A program made the position numbers and the translations under genes. A model generated the notes under the pieces. It did not search any database, had not been told where the DNA came from, and was given only the letters and a program-made list of their open reading frames with translations. Shown here piece by piece: positions 34,722-42,470 of a stretch of 64,000 bases of DNA. The stretch's first letter is position 1; every line of letters begins with the position of its first letter. The DNA comes from Streptomyces olindensis (GTDB lineage Bacteria; Actinomycetota; Actinomycetes; Streptomycetales; Streptomycetaceae), in NCBI GenBank assembly GCA_000696115.1, contig JJOH01000004.1, positions 124,001-188,000 of the forward strand, read 5' to 3'.

Positions 34722-35224
34722 CGCACGGCCTACGGCACTCGCGCCACGGTGCAGTCCTGCTCGCCTCGATCCTTTCGGCTGCGCTCGTCGTTGGATGCAG
34801 TGGCGACCACGAGGACAGAGGGGCAAAGGACCCTAAGCCGAGCACGACACCCTCTGCAACCAGTGATCAGACGGAAGCCCTGGAAAAGAAGGTGGAAGAG
34901 GCGCTCGGAATTGCCGATGTGGACGACACCAACGGCCAGTTCGTAGAGTCAGGGTTGGAGCGCGTAAGCGATGGAATCCATGCCCGCTCGGCGCTGACGA
35001 ATGGCAAGTCCTACATGCTGGCGGTTGTCTGCGCTGGGGTAGGTAAAGTTCGTCTCGCCGTGACTGCGAAACGCCCAGTGCGCCAGACCGTGGAGTGCAA
35101 CAGCGTGCCGGTCCGTCAACGTATCACGAACGCCCCTGATCAGCTCGTGACCGATGTCGAAGGTCTTGAGGGATCAACGGGAGTCATTGGCTGGCGGATC
35201 GATGAACTAAGGGGCGTCCCGTAA
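34718..35224 (+). CDS. Lipoprotein of unknown function, 3' end formed by an IS terminus
   Basis: 168 residues. Lipobox ALVVGC puts the lipidated Cys near residue 26; a Ser/Thr-rich linker (KPSTTPSATSDQT) and a ~110-residue domain with VESGLERVSDGIHARSALTNGKSYMLAVVCAGVGKVRLAV follow. Translationally coupled to the secreted protein, so the two are likely to work together at the cell surface. The last codons cta agg ggc gtc ccg taa coincide with the left part of an IS end, so the native C-terminus is probably lost. Confidence 0.7.
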   Translation: MTHGLRHSRHGAVLLASILSAALVVGCSGDHEDRGAKDPKPSTTPSATSDQTEALEKKVEEALGIADVDDTNGQFVESGLERVSDGIHARSALTNGKSYMLAVVCAGVGKVRLAVTAKRPVRQTVECNSVPVRQRITNAPDQLVTDVEGLEGSTGVIGWRIDELRGVP

Positions 35225-35236
35225 ATGATCACTTGG
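35207..35236. mobile_element. Isolated IS5-like element terminus (family A)
   Basis: CTAA followed by GGGGCGTCCCGTAAATGATC, matching the 3' terminal repeat of the intact IS at 45,350-45,374 and the ends at 40,250 and 43,361 (core tGTCCCGTAA-TGaTCtt). No transposase of the matching orientation remains beside it. Confidence 0.6.
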
Positions 35237-35284
35237 GGTCGGCCGCCAGACGATGCCACCTCCTGTCAATCAGAGTTGACGCAC

Positions 35285-35316
35285 CCCATCCTGTCAACCT
35301 ATGTTGACAGGATGGG
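35285..35316. promoter_or_regulatory. 32-bp palindrome overlapping the DUF998 start codon
   Basis: Perfect 14-base arms (CCCATCCTGTCAAC and complement) around CTAT; the ATG of the next gene lies in the right arm. A related, less symmetric TGTCAA...GTTGAC pair lies 21 bases upstream (35264-35280). TGTCAAC/GTTGACA halves are typical of dimeric repressor sites. No regulator is encoded nearby. Confidence 0.6.
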
Positions 35317-35923
35317 CAATCAAGTGCTTCTTGCCTGCGGGATGGCTGCTGGACCTCTCTTCACCATCGCGTATCTCGTAGAAGGCGCCGGCCGTGTGGG
35401 CTATAGACCGCTCCGCCATCCCGTCAGTTCGCTCGCCCTCGGCCGCGCCGGGTGGGCGCAGACCGTCAACTTCCTCTTCGCGGGCTTGCTATCGCTGATC
35501 TTCGCCGTGGGCCTCTGGCGTGATGGGCCTTCCCGCTGGGGTGCCTTACTGATCGGCGCGTGGGCGGTCGGCCTGCTGGGCGCAGGTGTCTTCCGCACGG
35601 ATCCGGTGAGCGGTTACCCAGTCGGCACCCCCGATCAGCTTCAGCACCCCACCCGTGTCGGGGCTCTGCATGACCTGTTCTCCCTCATCGGATTCCTCGC
35701 CCTTGCCGTAGCCTGTTTCGTCTTCGCCCTGTCCAACTCGCTGGGATGGGCCCTCTACTCGATCGCCAGCGGTGTGCTCTTCGCAACCACGATGGCGCTG
35801 GCCAGTGCCGCGTTCAGCCAGCATCAACGCTGGGTGGATCTGGGCGGACTGATCCAGCGCGTCTCACTCACGATCGGCTGGACCTGGCAGACGCTGCTCG
35901 CCGTGCGCATTCTGTACACCTGA
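35312..35923 (+). CDS. DUF998 family membrane protein
   Basis: 203 residues with six predicted TM helices (LLACGMAAGPLFTIAYLVEG, TVNFLFAGLLSLIFAVGLW, ALLIGAWAVGLLGAGVF, LFSLIGFLALAVACFVFAL, WALYSIASGVLFATTMALASA, VSLTIGWTWQTLLAVRIL). The family signature HPVSSLALGRAGWAQ is present, as is FRTDPVSGYP. Function of DUF998 proteins is unknown. Start ATG 35312 gives the usual family N-terminus; the longer in-frame ATG 35225 starts inside an IS end. Lies directly after an IS terminus and before a transposase fragment. Confidence 0.85.
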   Translation: MGNQVLLACGMAAGPLFTIAYLVEGAGRVGYRPLRHPVSSLALGRAGWAQTVNFLFAGLLSLIFAVGLWRDGPSRWGALLIGAWAVGLLGAGVFRTDPVSGYPVGTPDQLQHPTRVGALHDLFSLIGFLALAVACFVFALSNSLGWALYSIASGVLFATTMALASAAFSQHQRWVDLGGLIQRVSLTIGWTWQTLLAVRILYT

Positions 35924-35965
35924 CGGTCGTCTCATATCGCTGCTCACGGCAGAGATGATCTTTCC

Positions 35966-36120
35966 GTGGCTGGTGTGATCACGGCGTCGGAGCCGTCTTG
36001 GACAGGCCCCTTCATCGGGCTGAGCCTGCGATGCTTCACCAAGTTGTGAGCGCACTGCGGCGCGAGGGCGCGGACACGGTCCGGGGGGCAGACGGTCGCC
36101 CCCCGAGCGGGTTGGCGCGG
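35966..36120 (+). pseudogene. N-terminal fragment of an IS5-like transposase (family A)
   Basis: Matches the first ~50 codons of the intact transposase at 44,542 (VAGVI-ASEPSW--PF-GLS, then LR-F-KLV-ALRREGAD), but with substitutions and an internal stop after the KLV block, then truncated. The upstream bases GGTCGTCTCATATCGCTGC look like a diverged left terminus of the same element. Confidence 0.75.
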
Positions 36121-36888
36121 TCAGGGTTGCTGCGCAGGCGGCAAGGAGAGGTAGAGGCGGGTGCCTTGCGGTCGGTAGCCAGCGCGCTCGTAGACGCGGC
36201 GGGATCCTTCTCCGGAGTACTCCAGCCAGACTGATCCGGCTCCCTGGGCGAACATCGCTTCGGTCAGCGCGGCGGTTACTGCGGCGGCGATGCCGCGACC
36301 CCGGTAGGCGGGGCGGGTGCCGACGCCGGACAGCTCTGCGGTGCCCTCAGCCGACGGGGAACAGGACGCCCCGCCGACGATGCCGCCCTGCGGGTCGCGG
36401 ACGAAGCGCACTGCTCCGCCGCTCTGCTGGGTGCGGCGCAGTCGGGCCGCACCCTGTGCGGAGGGGGTGAAGACGCCACCGAATGCCTCGGCAAGCGCGG
36501 CATCGAGCTCGGCGAACTCTTCGTCGGTGGTCGGGCTCTCCACACGCGGAGAGTCGGAGGACTGGGGGAGGATCAGCGTGTGGGGTGTGCAGACGAGGTA
36601 TTCGTGCACCGCCTCGGTGCCGAAGCCTGCCGCCCGCAGGGCCGGTGCCACGGCGGGGGCGGCCTGCGGTGCGAACTCCAGCCGGGGCGGCAGGCCCCGC
36701 TCCCGGAAGATCCCGATCAGCGCCGCGACGTCCTGCTCCATCGGCTTGGCGCCGGGTAGCGGGGTCGCGTAGTTCAGGTAGGGGTTGTCGGTATCGGGGG
36801 TGAATCCGGCGACGAAGCCGCCGGTCTCGACGACCACGGGACGGCGGCGGAGGTTGGTGACGGCAAAGCTCTGGACCTGGATGTCCAT
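36121..36888 (-). CDS. GNAT family N-acetyltransferase
   Basis: 255 residues. The N-terminal half (~1-115) is a degenerate GNAT-like or leader domain; the C-terminal half has acetyl-CoA motif LSGVGTRPAYRGRGIAAAVTAALTEAMFAQG and the late SVWLEYSGEGSRRVYERAGYRP. ATG 36888 (MDIQVQSFAV) preferred over the GTG 18 bases further out. Sits between two IS fragments. Substrate unknown; it could be an island-borne resistance or tailoring acetyltransferase. Confidence 0.82.
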   Translation of the reverse strand: MDIQVQSFAVTNLRRRPVVVETGGFVAGFTPDTDNPYLNYATPLPGAKPMEQDVAALIGIFRERGLPPRLEFAPQAAPAVAPALRAAGFGTEAVHEYLVCTPHTLILPQSSDSPRVESPTTDEEFAELDAALAEAFGGVFTPSAQGAARLRRTQQSGGAVRFVRDPQGGIVGGASCSPSAEGTAELSGVGTRPAYRGRGIAAAVTAALTEAMFAQGAGSVWLEYSGEGSRRVYERAGYRPQGTRLYLSLPPAQQP

Positions 36889-37194
36889 GGCGGGTGTTGA
36901 CCTCACGAAGTCTCAGGGGTAGCCCCTAACGAACTGGGAAAGTTCGGGGCGCGGGAGCGTGGCGATGCGTCAGGCACCGCGTCGTGGGGCCGCCGTAGGG
37001 AACAGCGTGGCAGGCTGAGGCTGCTGCGGAGCAGCGCTCAGGGCCGACGGCGGCCGCTGGGGGACGCCGAGAACATTGGCTTCGTTCCTCACTGTGAGTG
37101 TGTCTGCAAGGGCGCAGAGCGCGGCACACTGTTCCACGACCGACCGGTGCGGGCAAGCAGTTTTTCCCGGCCGGCCAGGGAGCGGAGCGGACGG
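36889..37194. other. Intergenic stretch without a supported gene
   Basis: 306 bases between the GNAT start and the transposase remnant. Short open frames on both strands have poor codon bias. It probably holds the GNAT promoter and decayed IS sequence. Confidence 0.5.
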
Positions 37195-37660
37195 TGTCAC
37201 AGGGCCAGACGCCTGTAGCAGATGAGGATGGCGGCCATGCCCGCGAAAGCGAGGAAGTGTCCCACACCGTGACCAGTTCGCCCGGCCGCCCCTCACTTCA
37301 CAAGGCCCCCTGTTGCGCTACGGGTTGCGGTAGATGTTGCGCCGTTCTTCACAGCGTCCTGGAGTCCGCCCAGGTCACCATGGGTTATGGCGTGGTCGGG
37401 CCGCTGACATCCCCGTCGTTCACAGTGACGGAGGGCATGACCCAGATACGCCAGAAACCCGCCACGGGGTGATCTTGAGGTCCTTAGCGGGGTCGCCCCG
37501 TCGCCGCCGAAGGTTGCGTGGGAGCGCCCGGAGCTGCGGTTCACCACCGTCTGACTGGGCGCGGCCGGCCGGACTTCTCACCCCTCGGCAACGACGCTTC
37601 CAGCACAGCCCATGGTTCGTCCGTCAGATCTCCATGTGCGGCGAACCAAGATCGTCCCAT
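37195..37660 (-). pseudogene. Scrambled remnants of an IS5-like transposase (family C)
   Basis: Minus-strand pieces of one transposase type. Near 37,545-37,660 is the N-terminal motif DLTDEPWAVLEASLPRGEKSGRP. Near 37,200-37,270 is the C-terminal GHFLAFAGMAAILICYRRLAL followed by a stop. The sequence between them does not keep a frame. The C-terminal piece resembles the remnant at 42,200. Confidence 0.7.
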
Positions 37661-37701
37661 GGTCAGGATCTGCTTTCGGCACGCGCCCCAGCGCCCCGGC
37701 G

Positions 37702-38403
37702 TCAGTGCTGGTTCACCAGAAAGACGGCCGCCGGATCGCAACGCGCCGGGCAGGCCAGCAGGTAGACCTCGTTGCCGAGGAACAGGAGGTAGGCGTCGTC
37801 CCGGATGCTGTAGGGCTGCACCGGGGCTCCGGGATGGACGCCGAACTCCTGATACTCGGGTACCTGGCAGAGGAACGCCATCTCCGTGCCGCACGCGCAC
37901 CAATACCGCTCGGGCCACTGCGCCCAGGCCGCCGTACCACCCACCTTGAAATGCACGTCGAACGGCCCGTGCGCGTCCACGAAGGGCCGCAGGGTCAGGG
38001 CCAGGGCGCGCACGGCCGGTTCGGGCTCCGCTTCCGGCACCCCCGGGTCACGCTGGAGCAGCACCCGCCAGAACGAGCCCGGGAAGGGCGGCTGCGGAGC
38101 CTCCCAGAACCGGGGCCCGAGGCGGCCGTCGGCCGTCACCGGGTCGGACGCGTCGTTGTGGTGGGCGCAGTGGAAGACCGACAGGTGTTCTCCGCCGAAG
38201 AACTCGATGTCGTCCGGCAGGTCCAGTTGGAAGAACAGGGCCATCCGCTCGCCGCAGAAGCAACGCGGCCACTCCTGGTCGTCGTCGAAGTAGGGCCACC
38301 CGCCCAACGAGTTCCGGGCCGGCCGGTCCAGCGGTTCGGTACCGGTCTCGACCCTGTACGCGGGCAGCGGCGCCCACATCTCCTCCACTCCGCCGTCGCT
38401 CAC
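37702..38403 (-). CDS. DUF1963 (YwqG-like) family protein
   Basis: 233 residues: PARNSLGGWPYFDDDQEWPRCFCGERMALFFQLDLPDD near the start, a zinc-ribbon-like pair of CxC motifs (RCFCGE and WCACGTEMAFLCQVPE) and YSIRDDAYLLFLGNEVYLLACP at the end. DUF1963 proteins are often encoded with SMI1/KNR4 proteins in toxin-immunity neighbourhoods. The GTG start overlaps the stop of the upstream SUKH gene (GTGA), so the two are translationally coupled. Confidence 0.82.
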   Translation of the reverse strand: MSDGGVEEMWAPLPAYRVETGTEPLDRPARNSLGGWPYFDDDQEWPRCFCGERMALFFQLDLPDDIEFFGGEHLSVFHCAHHNDASDPVTADGRLGPRFWEAPQPPFPGSFWRVLLQRDPGVPEAEPEPAVRALALTLRPFVDAHGPFDVHFKVGGTAAWAQWPERYWCACGTEMAFLCQVPEYQEFGVHPGAPVQPYSIRDDAYLLFLGNEVYLLACPARCDPAAVFLVNQH

Positions 38404-39800
38404 CGGGTGCCCCCGGCCGTCCGGTCGGTGTCCAGGTCGCCTTCGAGGACGGTCCAGGTGATCAGGGGGCGGTCCCACAGGGCGAGGAGCTCGTTGGCGA
38501 GGTCGAGGACCGGCAACGGGTGCTGTTCGCCCTGCACATCGATGGCGGCGGCCGACAGGCTCCGGGGGACGGCGCCCGCGTTGAGCAGGACGCGCCACTC
38601 CTCGGGGCCGAGGCTCAGGTACTCCAGACCCGTCAGCCCGGCGATCTCCAGTGGATCGGCCAGCGTGCCCGGGGAGGCGGTGAGCGTCCGCAGGCGGGGG
38701 AGGCCGGCGACCGGGGAGAGGCCGACCGGCTCGCCCTTCCGACCACCGATCCGGAGCACCTCCAGCTCGGGCCGGGCGGCAGCCACCATGTCGCCTGGGC
38801 TGTGGGTGCTCACCTGGGCCACCACCGGCGGACGGTTCCAGTCATCGTCCGAGCGCCAGTCGTCGCGGTGGTTGACCACCATGTCGGTAAGGGAGTCGGC
38901 GCGCAGTGCGGCCCCGATGCTCCGCTCGTGGTCGATCGTGATGACCTGCCCGGCGTGTCCGCCCGGGCCCGGTGTCAGGTCGAGGGCCAGCCGGTCGCCG
39001 CCGCCGTTGTCGCCGAAGGCGATCCAGCCGGGCGAGCCGACGAGGCCCTGCACGGCGGCGTCCGGTGCGGTGACGACCGCGTCCTTGGCGGCGAACTGCC
39101 AAGGGCAGGGACGGGACCGGGCGTCCGCGATGTAGAGCCCGTCCAGGGGGAAGAGCTCACAGCCGACCGCTTTGCTGACGCGTTCCTGCGCCGCGTAGTC
39201 GCCGCTCCAGTCCTGCCACCGCGCACGGGTGACGCGGTAGAGGGCCTTGAGCTCGTCGGGCAGCGTGACACCGAGGCGCGCCTCCGCTGCGGCTATCTCC
39301 TCCTCGGTGGCACCGATGGTGTCGGGGAGCCGCTCGTGAAGGGTCCGCTCCAGCAGCGCCGGGTCCGCCGACGGCGCCGGCGCCGCCCCCGGGAACTCCT
39401 CGGGCAGGCGCCGCCAGGGCTCGGGAACGGCGCCCTCGACCAGGAGCAGGGCTCCCACGAAAGGGCTCCTGACACCGTGCTCCACGGCGGGCCCCGCATC
39501 GATGACATGGAGCACGGTCTTCCCGTCCGGCGCCGTCTCGACCATGTACGAAACGCCGCTCGCGCCGTCGGCCCTGAGGGCGGCCTGGACCCGTGCCACG
39601 GCGGTGAACTGGTCCTGCATGTCTGCCACTTGCAGGGCTCGCCCTGGCACTGAGCGCGGCTGTTGCGCGGGCAGGGTCCAACTGCCGAGACTGATCTGGC
39701 CCGTGAAGCAACCACCCGGCGCGGCAAGCTGCTCCGCGTGGGAATCCCGCACCAGCTGCAGCAGCGGCTCCCAGGTCGCGAAGTCATGTATTGAGGACAA
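38400..39800 (-). CDS. SMI1/KNR4 (SUKH) domain protein
   Basis: 466 residues. Central SUKH domain around TEEEIAAAEARLGVTLPDELKALYRVTRARWQDWSG (~160-200) through PGWIAFGDNGGGDRLALDLTPGPGGHAGQVITIDHE (~270-310). The ~150-residue N-terminal region contains a nuclear-transport-factor-like strand set (VSYMVETAPDGKTVLHVIDAG); a C-terminal leucine-rich stretch (LEVLRIGGRKGEPVGLSPVAGLPRLRTLTASPG) follows. TTG 39800 has GGAGAG upstream. SUKH proteins are common immunity proteins of polymorphic nuclease and deaminase toxins. No toxin gene is seen beside it. Confidence 0.85.
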   Translation of the reverse strand: MSSIHDFATWEPLLQLVRDSHAEQLAAPGGCFTGQISLGSWTLPAQQPRSVPGRALQVADMQDQFTAVARVQAALRADGASGVSYMVETAPDGKTVLHVIDAGPAVEHGVRSPFVGALLLVEGAVPEPWRRLPEEFPGAAPAPSADPALLERTLHERLPDTIGATEEEIAAAEARLGVTLPDELKALYRVTRARWQDWSGDYAAQERVSKAVGCELFPLDGLYIADARSRPCPWQFAAKDAVVTAPDAAVQGLVGSPGWIAFGDNGGGDRLALDLTPGPGGHAGQVITIDHERSIGAALRADSLTDMVVNHRDDWRSDDDWNRPPVVAQVSTHSPGDMVAAARPELEVLRIGGRKGEPVGLSPVAGLPRLRTLTASPGTLADPLEIAGLTGLEYLSLGPEEWRVLLNAGAVPRSLSAAAIDVQGEQHPLPVLDLANELLALWDRPLITWTVLEGDLDTDRTAGGTR

Positions 39801-39939
39801 CTGCGCTCTCCGCTCGGTCGGTTGGTTGGCCGGCAGCACTCCTGATCACTGCGTGCGACGCGATCCTAGGACCGGCCACTGACACTGCCGCTCTGTCTGA
39901 TCTACTGCCTCCCGAGACACGGAGACCGGGAGAAGAGCG

Positions 39940-40263
39940 ATGGGTGTTCTGACCGACTACTTCCGCGCACCGAACGCCGCAGCGGTGGTGCAGTCGCTGG
40001 AGGAGACGGACGGCGGATCCCCGCTCCACGCGGAACCCCCGGTGTTCGACGGAGTCGACGCCAAGCGCGTGGATCCGGTCGTCGTCCTGGGGCAGCTGGT
40101 CGCCGCCATTCGCCGGACGGAGTGGCGGGTGGACCTGGTGGAGCAGACGACCGTGTGGGCGACCTCCCCGGAACCGGGTCCGGACGGCCCCGAGTCCGAG
40201 GACGACCCGTGGGCGACGGGACCGTGGGTGTCGGAACTCCATCCCCTAAGACCTGTCCCGTAA
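39940..40263 (+). CDS. Hypothetical protein truncated by IS insertion
   Basis: 107 residues: MGVLTDYFRAPNAAAVVQSLEETDGG, KRVDPVVVLGQLVAAIRRTEWRVDLVE and DDPWATGPWVSEL. Streptomyces proteins of this type that I recall are ~160 residues and continue past the PWV-EL strand with a helical half. Here the frame runs into cta aga cct gtc ccg taa, the terminus of an IS, so about one third is missing. Divergent from the SUKH gene. Function unknown; probably inactive. Confidence 0.7.
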   Translation: MGVLTDYFRAPNAAAVVQSLEETDGGSPLHAEPPVFDGVDAKRVDPVVVLGQLVAAIRRTEWRVDLVEQTTVWATSPEPGPDGPESEDDPWATGPWVSELHPLRPVP

Positions 40264-40323
40264 TGATCTTTGGAGGAGAGCGGACGGCCTCGGGAGGTTC
40301 ATAGCCCTGGAGATTGTGAACGG

Positions 40324-40893
40324 CTAAGCCTCGCCTGGCGTCAGATACAGCGCGGCAAGTCGGGGCAGGCGGCGGTGCATCTCGCCCGGATCGTCGAAGT
40401 CAAAGTCCTCGCCCATGTCAACGCTGTCGCGCTCGGGGCCAGGCCGCGCAGCACAGTGCTGATCCCATGCCTCGTAGAAGTCCTCTTCGTCACCAGCGAT
40501 CCGCTTGAAGGCGTACGCGCTGGCGTAGTTGACCGACTCGCAGAAGAGGACATAGTCGCCGTTGGGGGCAGCAGTGATGACCGTGGGGTGCTCAGCCAGG
40601 CTGTCCGGGGCGTCGGCCGCTCGCTCGTACCACTGGCGGCCCAAGGCGATCAGGCCAGCGCGGAAGTCCATGAAGCTGTCGTCCGAACAGCCACCCCCGA
40701 TGAGATAGGCAGCGGCCCACACGTCCCAGCGCCCGATGGCACCGTGCAGCTCGTCAAAACACTCCTGGTACTCCAGGATGTCCCGCTTGCAGCGGTCAGC
40801 CAGCAGGTCGACCAACACCTCGTCGAAAGCGCGGCCGTCCCCGGTGCGCGAGCGCGCTGTCTCGATGATGTTCCAGAATTCATCCGTTTCCAC
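40324..40893 (-). CDS. DUF4240 domain protein
   Basis: 189 residues beginning VETDEFWNIIETARSRTGDGRAFDEVLVDLLADRCKRDILEYQECFDELHG, the DUF4240 signature, then WDVWAAAYLIGGGCSDDSFMDFRAGLIALGRQWYERAADAPDSLA. DUF4240 proteins are small, cytosolic, of unknown function and turn up in immunity-protein arrays. GTG 40893 is the family start; the frame is open further upstream only through the transposase end. It sits inside IS termini, so it may travel as a passenger. Confidence 0.82.
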   Translation of the reverse strand: METDEFWNIIETARSRTGDGRAFDEVLVDLLADRCKRDILEYQECFDELHGAIGRWDVWAAAYLIGGGCSDDSFMDFRAGLIALGRQWYERAADAPDSLAEHPTVITAAPNGDYVLFCESVNYASAYAFKRIAGDEEDFYEAWDQHCAARPGPERDSVDMGEDFDFDDPGEMHRRLPRLAALYLTPGEA

Positions 40894-40957
40894 AGCTGTG
40901 CACCCTGCCACAAGGGTCAGACAACCGGCCTTGGGCAAAGCGACAACCTGCTGCCTC

Positions 40958-41493
40958 TCACGCCTCCTGGAGCAGGTTGTGAAGGCGTGCCACGCCAAGC
41001 ATGGCGTAGTGGACCCCGGAGCCTCTGAGGCGGCAGTCCCGCAGGATCTTCCAGTGCTTCATGCGAGCGAAGACGTGCTCGATGCGAGCGCGGACCTGCT
41101 TGTGCGAGTGATTGTGTGCCTCATTCCAGGTTGGAAGGCCAGCCTCCCCCGGGGCGCGGCGGTGCGGGATGACACGACCAGCACAGTGCCATTGCGGAAC
41201 CGCTGGCGGGGCCGCAGAGCAAGCCGTGGGCCTAACCGATCGATGACCCGGTCGGCAGCGGACTTCGAGACGCCGAACAACGGAGCCAGCTGGCGCATCG
41301 TCGAGTTGGTTCGCCAGTACGCGATTACCAACAACACCCGGTCTTTGAAGGGCAGGCCCCAGGGGCGCCCCCGGTGGACGGCGTCAGCACCCTCTCGTAG
41401 CAGCGCGGCCACCAACTTCCGGAATTTGCGTGGGCTCAACCCGGTGAACGGGGCTATCCAGGACGGCTCCGACGCCGAGATCACACCAGCCAC
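40958..41493 (-). pseudogene. IS5-like transposase (family A) with internal deletion
   Basis: N-terminal part VAGVISASEPSWIAPFTGLSPRKFRKLVAALLREGADAV through the HTH LFGVSKSAADRVIDRLGPRLAL matches the intact copy at 44,542. After FRNGTVLVV the segment holding the first two catalytic Asp residues is missing, and the frame shifts. The C-terminal SHKQVRARIEHVFARMKHWKILRDCRL is still readable to a TGA at 40,958. Inactive. Confidence 0.85.
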
Positions 41494-41617
41494 ACCAAGA
41501 TCATCACACTCGGCAGTCGTTGCGGGACACCACTTAGTAAGAGGTCATCTCAATTGATTCGGCCGCGCGCTTGAATGCGGGTGGCATTGACGGATGGCTC
41601 TGCCGCATGATCACGCC

Positions 41618-42202
41618 ATGACGAGTCCTGCCACCTTCCGAGGCCAGAGCAACTGGTCCGGCGGCTACTACGAGCTGGCCATAGAGGTCGGGTCGAGTGA
41701 TGATGCCCGGATTCAAGCCATCCTGAGTGCTCTGTGGTCTGCCGCAGACGTCCACGGGTGCTTCGGGCGGAGAGACCGCGAACCTGAGGAGCAGGATCCC
41801 GTGCCGTGCACGGTGGGATCACTGACCGAGTTCGGACACTTGTACGGTCAGGTTTGCCTGCCGACGGGCCAACTGGTCGTCTGCGGTTGTGTGGCGATCC
41901 GGGGCGGCGATGAAAGCAGCGACTGGCTGGACTTCTACGTCCCCGTCGGTGCGCTGGATCAGGCGGGCCTTGCCTACTGGGACGGTCGGCCGTTCTTCAG
42001 GTCTGACGTTATGGACGAATGGCTGGCTGCCATCGGGGCCGAAACCTTCAAGAGCGCCTCCTTCAGCCTGGGGGTTATCGGTTTCGAGGTCTCCGGTTGC
42101 ACTGACGCATCGACCCTGGCGGGGAAGCTGCCGCAGAGGCGTGACATCGGATACCTGCTTCCGCAAGGCGACGTCCTGCATTATGGCGCGGCGAACACCT
42201 GA
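41618..42202 (+). CDS. Hypothetical protein, possible immunity-type
   Basis: 194 residues: FRGQSNWSGGYYELAIEVGSSDDARIQAILSALWSAADVHGCFGRRDREP, GSLTEFGHLYGQVCLPTGQLVVCGCVAIRGGDESSDWLDFYVPVGALDQAG and WLAAIGAETFKSASFSLGVIGFEVSG. Alternating strands and helices, no signal peptide, four or more cysteines. I do not recognise the family. Its size, charge and place between IS copies and other immunity-like genes are compatible with an immunity protein. ATG 41618 preferred; ATG 41594 adds eight residues from the IS flank. Confidence 0.65.
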   Translation: MTSPATFRGQSNWSGGYYELAIEVGSSDDARIQAILSALWSAADVHGCFGRRDREPEEQDPVPCTVGSLTEFGHLYGQVCLPTGQLVVCGCVAIRGGDESSDWLDFYVPVGALDQAGLAYWDGRPFFRSDVMDEWLAAIGAETFKSASFSLGVIGFEVSGCTDASTLAGKLPQRRDIGYLLPQGDVLHYGAANT

Positions 42203-42421
42203 GTCTTGTCGCCCCGCGTGAGCATGAGCCTGCGGTAGCAGGCGAGGGCGCAGGCGATGCTGGTGAAGGCGAGGAAGTGGTCGGCCTTGCGTTCGTAGCG
42301 TCGGTGGAGGCGAAGGAGCCTCCGGCACCACCCGTTGGAACAGCTCCCACAACTCGTCCGGCACCAGCCGCTCGACAATCCCCACCACAGCCCGCAGCCT
42401 ACCGAACCGACCAAATGACAT
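42193..42421 (-). pseudogene. IS5-like transposase remnant (family C) with the middle deleted
   Basis: On the minus strand the first ~35 codons (MSFGRFGRLRAVVGIVERLVPDELWELFQRVVPEAPS) are joined near 42,315 to the last ~35 (RRYERKADHFLAFTSIACALACYRRLML). About 600 bases of catalytic domain are missing, leaving a short MITE-like remnant. Confidence 0.8.
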
Positions 42422-42470
42422 GACCTCTAAGAACCGCTAACGAAATGATTGACGGGGGCACTAACAACGG

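Larger units (their letters stand above)
40250..41533 (-). mobile_element. IS5-like element (family A), internally deleted, carrying a DUF4240 gene
   Basis: Right terminus GACCTGTCCCGTAATGATC at 40,250 (flanked by CTAA) and left terminus GTGGTGTCCCGCAACGACTG read inward from 41,533 (flanked by TTAG). The transposase gene (40,958-41,493, minus) has lost its middle. Between the transposase stop and the right terminus lies an intact DUF4240 gene, not a usual IS component. Confidence 0.65.
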
